Positions 1 through 4,719 of a DNA stretch of 12,152 nucleotides are shown here, in pieces. The notes below the pieces were generated by a model that worked only from the letters and a program-made list of their open reading frames with translations, ran no database searches and had not been told where the DNA came from. The position numbers and the translations under genes were made by a program. Source of the DNA: RUG11462 sp045539315 (GTDB lineage: Bacteria; Bacillota; Clostridia; Oscillospirales; Acutalibacteraceae). The first letter of the stretch is position 1. The number at the start of each line of letters is the position of its first letter. Location: positions 1 to 12,152 of the forward strand of contig JAZQFC010000026.1 of NCBI GenBank assembly GCA_045539315.1, read 5' to 3'.

Positions 1-595
1 AGTAGTTCCTTCAAGCAACTGGCTTTCAAAGATGGATGGTTTAACAGTTGCTTTCAAAACTGCTAAAAAAGATGCAGTATATTATGTTGGTGATTTCCAG
101 TTTATAATGCCTGCAAATCAAACACCTGCAGAAGTTGATGGTGAAACAACAGACCTTATTTCAACTGATGATGGCGCTTCAATCCGTCTTAACGAAGTTA
201 ATGGTATGAGATTCTATGCAACAGTAAATGGCGACATTTCTAATGCAACAGAAATGGGTATCATCATCGCTCCAAAAGATTTGGTGAAAGGTGAATTTTT
301 CACAATGGAAGATGACCATATCAAAGTTCCTTACAATTTCAAAGAAAACGCTCTTTGGAATGGCAACCAAATCGTAGGTTCTATTGCAAGTGTAAAAGAT
401 ACTAACCTTGCTCGTGATTTTGTTGCTCGTGCTTATGTTGTAATCGGTGAAACAACATATTATGCTAAAGAAACAACCGTTAGAAATCTTGCAGAAATTG
501 CAGATAAATATATCGCAGATGAAAAAGGCGGTTATGCCGAATTAGATGCTGATATTAAAGAAATGGTTGACCTTTGGGCTAAAGCAAATGACTAA
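1..595 (+). CDS. C-terminal part of a probable secreted/surface protein (5' end outside window)
   Basis: The reading frame is open from base 2, so this is the last 198 residues of a longer protein; the ATG at 32 is an internal Met. The first visible residues, ending in a strand like VYYVGDFQFIMPA, resemble the last strand of a carbohydrate-binding beta-sandwich. A Thr/Asp-rich linker follows, then a roughly 130-residue domain (from GASIRLNEVNG to about DKYIAD) of alternating strands with NLARDFVARAYV and GETTYYAKE, and a helical acidic tail. Such tails occur on large secreted proteins of gut Clostridia; this is recalled family resemblance, not a search. No membrane anchor, LPXTG or dockerin is visible. 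The next small gene starts 16 bases after the stop and is probably co-transcribed. Substrate and function are unknown. Confidence 0.75.
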   Translation, partial: VVPSSNWLSKMDGLTVAFKTAKKDAVYYVGDFQFIMPANQTPAEVDGETTDLISTDDGASIRLNEVNGMRFYATVNGDISNATEMGIIIAPKDLVKGEFFTMEDDHIKVPYNFKENALWNGNQIVGSIASVKDTNLARDFVARAYVVIGETTYYAKETTVRNLAEIADKYIADEKGGYAELDADIKEMVDLWAKAND

Positions 596-611
596 TCGGG
601 AGGTAACTAAA

Positions 612-755
612 ATGAAATTTGAAAAAATTAGTTTAGAATTTGAAAAATATGAATCTCTTGATATTATCTCTGCTTCACAAGAAGATGTAACAGACCCTAC
701 AACACCAGTAGAGCCAACAACAAAGTACGACCCTTATGAAAATGATAAATGGTAA
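612..755 (+). CDS. small 47-residue acidic peptide, unknown function
   Basis: ATG at 612 is chosen because GGGAGGT (598-604) lies at good spacing; the same frame is open further upstream only inside the preceding gene. The product begins MKFEKISLEFEKYESLDIIS, continues with SASQEDV, and ends in a Thr/Pro-rich stretch (DPTTPVEPTT) and an acidic aromatic tail (YDPYENDKW). It has no signal peptide or membrane segment. The pattern 'FEKxxxEFExxESxDIIxxS' followed by a low-complexity tail recalls short peptides found beside secreted proteins in Ruminococcaceae, some of which resemble RiPP precursors. No modification enzyme is visible nearby, so that is speculation. It forms an operon with the upstream gene and is closed by the terminator at 796-830. 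Confidence 0.6.
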   Translation: MKFEKISLEFEKYESLDIISASQEDVTDPTTPVEPTTKYDPYENDKW

Positions 756-795
756 AAAGATAGATTGCTAATATTTTTTCATACAACTTTCCTTA

Positions 796-830
796 AAAAA
801 GCCAACTCTCAAAATGAGAGTTGGCTTTTT
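796..830. terminator. bidirectional Rho-independent terminator
   Basis: A perfect 10-bp stem, GCCAACTCTC (801-810) with GAGAGTTGGC (816-825), and an AAAAT loop is flanked by five A on the left and five T on the right. It can end transcription from both strands and closes the 1-755 operon. Confidence 0.9.
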
Positions 831-883
831 GCTGTTGTGTTTTCAATTTGCCTACCTTCGTGGTTTATGTGGAGAATGTTATG

Positions 884-915
884 AAAAAACACCCGCTTTT
901 AAGCAGGTGTTTTTT
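884..915. terminator. bidirectional Rho-independent terminator
   Basis: AAAAAACACC (884-893) pairs with GGTGTTTTTT (906-915); after one C/A mismatch the inner GCT/AGC also pairs. The A-run on one side gives a U-tract for reverse-strand transcripts, so this is the likely end of the 1236-981 small operon. Confidence 0.8.
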
Positions 916-980
916 CAATGTATTTCAAGAATTTCAAAAAAAGAAAGAGGAAAGAAAATGTTTGTTTTATATCATATGTT

Positions 981-1145
981 CTAATTAATCGAGAATTCTG
1001 TGAGTGTTATCCCTTCTTTCTCGATTTCTTCTTCATCAACCCAAAATTCAACTACTAAGGATTTGATTTTTAATTTTTTTCTGTCCAATTGTGACAGAAA
1101 TTTAATCAAGGATTTTTGATTTTCGATTTTGTTTTCTTTTTCCAT
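981..1145 (-). CDS. small 54-residue charged protein, unknown function
   Basis: The start at 1145 is supported by AAGGAG just upstream on the reverse strand; the same frame runs on to a Met at 1211, but that would overlap the preceding small gene and lacks a ribosome site. The product begins MEKENKIENQKSLIKFLSQL, is rich in Lys and Glu, and ends ITLTEFSIN. A central KLKIKSLVVEFWV forms one likely beta strand next to an acidic DEEEIEKE stretch. No signal peptide or membrane segment is seen, and no family is recognised. It starts 13 bases after the stop of the 25-residue gene upstream, so the two are probably translated from one mRNA that ends at the 884-915 hairpin. Confidence 0.5.
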   Translation of the reverse strand: MEKENKIENQKSLIKFLSQLDRKKLKIKSLVVEFWVDEEEIEKEGITLTEFSIN

Positions 1146-1158
1146 ATTTATTCTCCTT

Positions 1159-1236
1159 TTAATCATATTCTGCAGTTGCCGCAGTATCGATAATGTCATC
1201 AATGGATACAACTTCTTCAGGAATGAAACTTTCCAT
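1159..1236 (-). CDS. tiny 25-residue acidic peptide, unknown function
   Basis: The reading frame starts at 1236 after AAAGGAG on the reverse strand at good spacing and stops at 1159. The product begins MESFIPEEVVSIDDIIDTAA and ends TAEYD. It is strongly acidic, with no basic residue. The good ribosome site on an AT-rich strand, a second gene with its own ribosome site 13 bases downstream, and a plausible promoter upstream (1268-1296) are what support it. No homologue is recognised. It could be a peptide signal, a precursor of a modified peptide, or a translated leader for the downstream 54-residue gene. Confidence 0.45.
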   Translation of the reverse strand: MESFIPEEVVSIDDIIDTAATAEYD

Positions 1237-1267
1237 TCTTTTTTACTCCTTTCTTCATTCTCTAATA

Positions 1268-1296
1268 TTATTATGACAGATAACTAATTGCTACAA
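1268..1296 (-). promoter_or_regulatory. candidate promoter of the small reverse-strand operon
   Basis: On the reverse strand TTGTAG (1296-1291) and TAATAA (1273-1268) are 17 bases apart. The match to the vegetative consensus is modest and the region is AT-rich, so this is only a candidate. Confidence 0.3.
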
Positions 1297-1379
1297 TTTT
1301 TAAATTAAATAAACTTTTTCAAAAATTAAAAACATTTCTCACATACTTCAATTAAACACAAATGAAGGTGGTGAGAGAA

Positions 1380-2435
1380 TTGTTTAATATTAATATTGAT
1401 ACTGTTGTTTTAAATTTTCAAATTTCATCAAAAGATAGAGTGAATTTATTTGGTTGGAGACAGAATCCAAAAAACAAAAAAATATACACACAAAAAACAA
1501 GCGTAGCATTTTATAAATGCGATACTGAAAAACACTTTCTCAACATGCAATTCTCTCTGTCAAAACTTCAAAATGGAACGAATTATAAAGATTATAATTG
1601 GACAAAACCTTTTTATTTAATCGATAGGCTCAATGAAGATTTGATACAGGCAATACAGAGTGATTCATTTACAATTGAAGATGGTAAAGTGTGCAGAATT
1701 GATTTGAATGAAAATTTAAAATTCAAAAAAGAAAAAGATGCAGATGAATTAATTAGATTTATCAATTCCATTTCTACCCCGCGAAGAAAAAGAAAAATAA
1801 AATTCGAAAAAACAGTGGCTATGTGTACTGAAGCGGGAAATAATATTGAGTTGAGGGCATATCGCAAGGACGAGGACCCTGCAATTTCAAGAACAACAAG
1901 AAAAAACATGAATTCAACTGTAAGGCTTGAATTCCAATTTAATCAAGCAAAGGAAGTTAGAAAATATTTCGGAACTGATAATCTTATCAACATTGTATCG
2001 AATCCCGAACTCTCTGTCAGAGCATGGAATAGCAAACTAGAAAAATACAGACTTGACGCTGCTGTGTATTCTCGCAGACAGTTTTTTAAGGTTGCTAGAA
2101 AAATTTTTAGAGTCAAAGACTCGACCTTTAAAAAATATAAAAAAATAATTGAAAAAGGTTGGAAAAACAACAAGTTAACAATCTCGGAAAAGAGAATTTT
2201 TCAAAAATTAACACTTGAATTATATAGATGCGGTGTTACACCATCGTATTGTGATGTTGAGGTTAATTTAGTTCAGGATACTCCTCTTAAGTTAATTCGC
2301 AGATTGTTTAAGAAAATAATTAGAAAAATTTTTATTACTATTAACAATAACAAAAATGAAAACAAAAGAAACGAAAATGAAAAAAGATTTAAAAATTATA
2401 ATTATATAACATATAAAAGATTTGATTCTAGTTGA
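1380..2435 (+). CDS. replication initiation protein, filamentous-phage gene II/X-like (phage/plasmid Rep)
   Basis: I choose the TTG at 1380 (351 residues) over the ATG at 1362: GGTGGTGA (1367-1374) lies five bases before TTG, and the same octamer precedes the recombinase at 2935, whereas the ATG has no ribosome site. With TTG as residue 1, the features are VCRIDLN (about 104-110), a Lys/Arg-rich linker, a strand ending LRAYRKDED (158-166) with a Tyr-x-Lys pair, and VRLEFQF (181-187). This order of strand, R-x-D, then Y-x-K is what I associate with the gene II/CRI-type replication proteins of inoviruses and rolling-circle plasmids, which nick one strand at the origin. The C-terminal half is basic and helical, ending in an Asn/Lys-rich low-complexity tail. 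It lies upstream of a hairpin-rich non-coding region and a tyrosine recombinase, consistent with an integrated small replicon. The family call is from memory of motifs and is moderately sure; a divergent Rep of another family is possible. Confidence 0.6.
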   Translation: MFNINIDTVVLNFQISSKDRVNLFGWRQNPKNKKIYTQKTSVAFYKCDTEKHFLNMQFSLSKLQNGTNYKDYNWTKPFYLIDRLNEDLIQAIQSDSFTIEDGKVCRIDLNENLKFKKEKDADELIRFINSISTPRRKRKIKFEKTVAMCTEAGNNIELRAYRKDEDPAISRTTRKNMNSTVRLEFQFNQAKEVRKYFGTDNLINIVSNPELSVRAWNSKLEKYRLDAAVYSRRQFFKVARKIFRVKDSTFKKYKKIIEKGWKNNKLTISEKRIFQKLTLELYRCGVTPSYCDVEVNLVQDTPLKLIRRLFKKIIRKIFITINNNKNENKRNENEKRFKNYNYITYKRFDSS

Positions 2436-2513
2436 AGAATCGCTATAACATACTAGTTTTCAGTCAATTAATTTTCAAAAAATAATTGAATTGAAACAAA
2501 TATTTAACAAAAA

Positions 2514-2560
2514 AGACTATTGCTTTTGGCTAATTCAAAAATCCAAAACAGCAATGGTCT
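2514..2560. repeat. long imperfect hairpin downstream of rep
   Basis: AGACTATTGC plus TTTTGG (2514-2529) pairs with CCAAAA plus GCAATGGTCT (2543-2560): 16 base pairs including one T.G wobble, a two-base CA bulge and a 13-base loop. It could end rep transcription, although the T-run (2570-2574) is ten bases away, or act as a single-strand origin of a rolling-circle replicon. Confidence 0.6.
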
Positions 2561-2763
2561 ATTCTTGCTTTTTGCAAAATACAAGAAAAAGCAAAAGAAA
2601 ACAAATTGCAACCACCAGATAACAATCATAATTATTATATAAAAACAAACTATAAAGGAGGAAAACAAAACAATAAAGTAAAAGATATAACAAAAGAATT
2701 TTCAAAAGAAAAATAAACAAAAGAGTAAAAAAGGAAAAGCAAAAGAAAAACAAAACAAGCAAA

Positions 2764-2797
2764 TGGTTATTTTACGGCTTTAGATGGAAAATAACCA
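2764..2797. repeat. 10-bp inverted repeat
   Basis: TGGTTATTTT (2764-2773) and AAAATAACCA (2788-2797) are perfect inverted repeats with a 14-base loop. There is no T-tract, so a protein-binding site or origin element is more likely than a terminator. Confidence 0.5.
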
Positions 2798-2822
2798 CTT
2801 TGCGTATATGACTTCATGTGGG

Positions 2823-2844
2823 AATATCGACTGTCGACGATATT
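2823..2844. repeat. 7-bp dyad in a GC-richer patch, candidate nick or crossover site
   Basis: AATATCG (2823-2829) and CGATATT (2838-2844) are inverted repeats around ACTGTCGA. The patch at 2797-2870 has visibly more G and C than its surroundings. It sits about 90 bases before the recombinase start. The role is inferred only. Confidence 0.35.
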
Positions 2845-2891
2845 ACACGCCTGTGCTCGGCTACTTCATAATGAGTATAATAATTGAGCCT

Positions 2892-2920
2892 TTGACAGTT
2901 TAACAATTAATTAATATTCG
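2892..2920 (+). promoter_or_regulatory. candidate promoter of the tyrosine recombinase
   Basis: TTGACA (2892-2897) is a perfect -35 box; at 17 bases spacing the -10 is TATTCG (2915-2920), which is weak and would put the start of the mRNA at the ribosome site. An alternative is the perfect TATAAT at 2876-2881, which lacks a good -35. Confidence 0.35.
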
Positions 2921-2934
2921 GTGGTGATTTATAT

Positions 2935-3891
2935 ATGGCGAAGAAAAAATCGAAGCAACGAATTCTTCGAGAAAAATTAAAATATCAGGTGAGGAATATA
3001 GAACATAATCTTACCCGCAAGCAATATGGCAATATACTTGATAGATTTGCAAGATTTTGCTATTCGACCTATGGTTCATATACTATTGAAGATGCAAAAG
3101 ACCATATTCAAGATTATGTTGATTCATTGATAGATAGAGGATTATCACCATCGACAATTCATACATATACAGCTGCATGTTGTAAAGCATTCGAGATTCC
3201 GATGAATCAAATAAATAAACCGTTGAGAATAGTCTCTTCCTTCACTCGAGGCAGGCAACGAGAATTGCCAGTCAATCGAAATGATATGGACTTTCAGAAT
3301 TATAATTATAAAAGAATTGTCGATTTTCAGCGACATGTTGGAATAAGACGCAATGAAATTAAGAATCTTTATGGCTCCGATATATGTCAAGATATGAATG
3401 GTGATTGGTGTGTCATCGTTCGACGTGGAAAAGGCGGGAAAAGACAATTACAAAAGATTGAAAACGGCTATGAAGAATTTATAAAATCTTATTTTAGGGA
3501 TAAATCTCCTGAAGAATATATATTTACTGAATTGGAACTTACAAATAAATTAAATTTTCACGCCTTACGAGCAAAAAGAGCCCAAGACGAATATTTCGCA
3601 ACTATCAAAAAGCTCAATGAAGATATAAATTATAGGGCTATTCTAGAACAAAAAGTTCGAAATCGTTGGAAAGATAATATCGATAAGAACGGTCAAGTAA
3701 AAAAACTTAAGGATTCGGAAATCAATGGCTATTATTACTTGCGTGGCAAAAACAAAGAATTTGCACGGGCAAATGGTTTGCCCCTTAAATATGATAAGCT
3801 TGCCGTGTTGTGGGTATCGATAACTGTATTATCTCATTGGCGAAATGATGTAACCGTTCAGAATTATCTCAATATTATTCCTAGATTGTAA
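2935..3891 (+). CDS. tyrosine recombinase / site-specific integrase
   Basis: The 318-residue product has the two-domain layout of the XerC/D-lambda integrase class. Residues 1-95 are a basic, helical core-binding domain (LTRKQYGNILDRFARFCY). The catalytic domain shows GIRRNEI with the first Arg (138/139), RGKGGKR with the Lys (166), NFHALRAKRAQ with His209 and Arg212, and LSHWRNDVTVQNYL with His301 and the nucleophile Tyr311. The spacing between HxxR and the HW box is about 88 residues, far more than the usual two dozen, and includes a basic helical insert and a YYLRGKNKEFA segment. The protein ends soon after the Tyr. GGTGGTGA at 2920-2927 supports the ATG. It probably catalyses integration, excision or dimer resolution of the module carrying rep; target sites are unknown. 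All catalytic residues are present, so it should be active. Confidence 0.9.
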   Translation: MAKKKSKQRILREKLKYQVRNIEHNLTRKQYGNILDRFARFCYSTYGSYTIEDAKDHIQDYVDSLIDRGLSPSTIHTYTAACCKAFEIPMNQINKPLRIVSSFTRGRQRELPVNRNDMDFQNYNYKRIVDFQRHVGIRRNEIKNLYGSDICQDMNGDWCVIVRRGKGGKRQLQKIENGYEEFIKSYFRDKSPEEYIFTELELTNKLNFHALRAKRAQDEYFATIKKLNEDINYRAILEQKVRNRWKDNIDKNGQVKKLKDSEINGYYYLRGKNKEFARANGLPLKYDKLAVLWVSITVLSHWRNDVTVQNYLNIIPRL

Positions 3892-3895
3892 GGCC

Positions 3896-3923
3896 TTGAC
3901 ATTTTAAAAAAACGTGTTAAAAT
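3896..3923 (+). promoter_or_regulatory. promoter of the two small secreted-protein genes
   Basis: TTGACA (3896-3901) and TAAAAT (3918-3923) are 16 bases apart, directly after the recombinase stop codon. It would start an mRNA near 3930 and uncouple the cargo genes from the recombinase. Confidence 0.65.
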
Positions 3924-3955
3924 GAAGGCGAAAGGAGATGGTCAAGGCAATTTTC

Positions 3956-4129
3956 ATGAAAATTAGAAATATAATATTAATGTCAATAATGTGTTTTTCA
4001 ATTAATGGAAGTTCTATGCCAGCAGAAGCAAAACAGCAAAATAATTTCACAAAAGATGTGATAATAGAAATAATAGGAATTGATAACACAGTAATAGATT
4101 TCATAGAATATATAATCAATAATAATTAA
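3956..4129 (+). CDS. small secreted peptide (57 residues, about 32 mature), unknown function
   Basis: The frame is open from an ATG at 3938, but that codon directly abuts AAAGGAG (3931-3937), too close to be used, so I prefer the ATG at 3956. From there the product has a clean signal peptide: MKIRN, a hydrophobic IILMSIMCF core, then SSMPAEA before the likely cut ahead of KQQNN. The mature part (about 32 residues) is acidic and amphipathic, with DVIIEIIGIDNTVIDFIEYI and an Asn tail. No Cys remains in the mature part. No family is recognised; an exported signalling peptide, a membrane-active peptide or a partner of the CAP protein encoded 18 bases downstream are all possible. The same promoter (3896-3923) probably serves both genes. 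Confidence 0.55.
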   Translation: MKIRNIILMSIMCFSINGSSMPAEAKQQNNFTKDVIIEIIGIDNTVIDFIEYIINNN

Positions 4130-4147
4130 GAAAAGAGGGAGAAATTT

Positions 4148-4672
4148 ATAAAGAAAATATTAAGTTATATAATGATAATAACGATGTTATTTGCACTTCC
4201 AATGAATATGAATGTGGTGCAAGCGAAAACAAATATTACAATAAATCAAAAAATGAAAAAATTTGATAAAGAATACAAGAAAGGATTTAATTGTTATAGA
4301 AAAGAAAATAACTTAAAAAAGTTAAGAAACGACAACGGTTTGGTTCGTGCCGCCAAAACTAGAGCAAAAGAGTTGTCAAAATCATTTTCTCACAATCGAC
4401 CACAAAACAAATCACTTATTAAACTCTGCGACAGAACTGGAGCTAAAAGACACAAAAAATATGCCGAAATAATCATTAAATTGAAAATCGGCGATAAAAA
4501 GGTGCTTAATTCCGAAAACCTTGAAATAATTTCAGAAAAAAGTCTTGCCGCATGGAAGACATCAAGAAGCCATGATATGGCAATAAAAGGAGATTATGAA
4601 TTTGTCGGAACTGGTTTTTTCGTTGATAATAAAGAAGGCGCCCTGTTTGTCTGCACAATTTTTGCAAGTTAA
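4148..4672 (+). CDS. secreted CAP/SCP-like domain protein, probable ATA start
   Basis: The first ATG in frame is 4172, but GAGGGAG (4135-4141) is placed for a start at 4148, where the codon is ATA. Starting there gives a textbook signal peptide, MKKILSYIMIITMLFALP, ending VVQA before KTN (174 residues in all); starting at 4172 removes the basic Lys-Lys end. The mature part matches the CAP fold: a helix with NNLKKLRNDNGLVRAAKTRA, then ELSKSFSHNRP (His82), an S-E-N-L-E-I strand (Glu123, in place of the usual GEN), AAWKTSRSH (His142) and a final VGTGFF...ALFVCTIFAS strand pair. CAP proteins are secreted and have varied roles; the substrate is unknown. The domain is short, about 135 residues. It follows the small secreted peptide gene and ends before the 4689-4719 terminator. 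A sequencing error or an ATG-to-ATA mutation would also explain the start. Confidence 0.75.
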   Translation: MKKILSYIMIITMLFALPMNMNVVQAKTNITINQKMKKFDKEYKKGFNCYRKENNLKKLRNDNGLVRAAKTRAKELSKSFSHNRPQNKSLIKLCDRTGAKRHKKYAEIIIKLKIGDKKVLNSENLEIISEKSLAAWKTSRSHDMAIKGDYEFVGTGFFVDNKEGALFVCTIFAS

Positions 4673-4688
4673 CTAATTTATATAAGTC

Positions 4689-4719
4689 AAAACAGCCTGC
4701 ATAATGCAGGCTGTTTTTT
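4689..4719. terminator. Rho-independent terminator between convergent genes
   Basis: CAGCCTGCA (4693-4701) pairs with TGCAGGCTG (4705-4713) around a three-base TAA loop, extended by AAAA/TTTT, with a six-T tract for the forward strand. It serves the CAP gene. It overlaps the first bases of the serine recombinase stop codon and may also act, more weakly, on that gene. Confidence 0.85.

Larger units (their letters stand above)
2436..2934. other. 499-base non-coding region: candidate origin / recombination site between rep and integrase
   Basis: No convincing gene lies here. In order it holds a long imperfect hairpin (2514-2560), a purine-rich A-dominated stretch (about 2571-2762) with a near-perfect 19-20 base direct repeat (2587-2605 and 2735-2754), an AAAGGAGG ribosome-type site with no start codon after it (2654-2661), a 10-bp hairpin (2764-2797), and a locally GC-richer segment with a small dyad (2823-2844). 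The position between a replication initiator and a recombinase, and the density of dyads, suggest a replication origin or attachment site. That is inference only. Confidence 0.4.

Noticed and set aside
881..985. Forward 34-residue frame with GGAGAATGTT before ATG
   Set aside because: It runs straight through the 884-915 terminator hairpin, and its Lys/Phe codons are the stem and T-tract.
1362..1379. ATG at 1362 as the rep start
   Set aside because: It has no ribosome site, and the six codons after it are themselves the GGTGGTGA ribosome site that serves TTG 1380, the same octamer as before the recombinase.
2559..2762. Reverse-strand 67-residue very hydrophobic frame
   Set aside because: It is the complement of a purine-rich A tract, starts with TTG, has no ribosome site, and its Phe/Leu richness follows from TTT/CTT codons alone.
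2784..2903. Forward 39-residue frame (MENNHFAYMTSCGNIDC...)
   Set aside because: No ribosome site, directly preceded by a stop, and it runs through the GC-richer dyad region; more likely non-coding.
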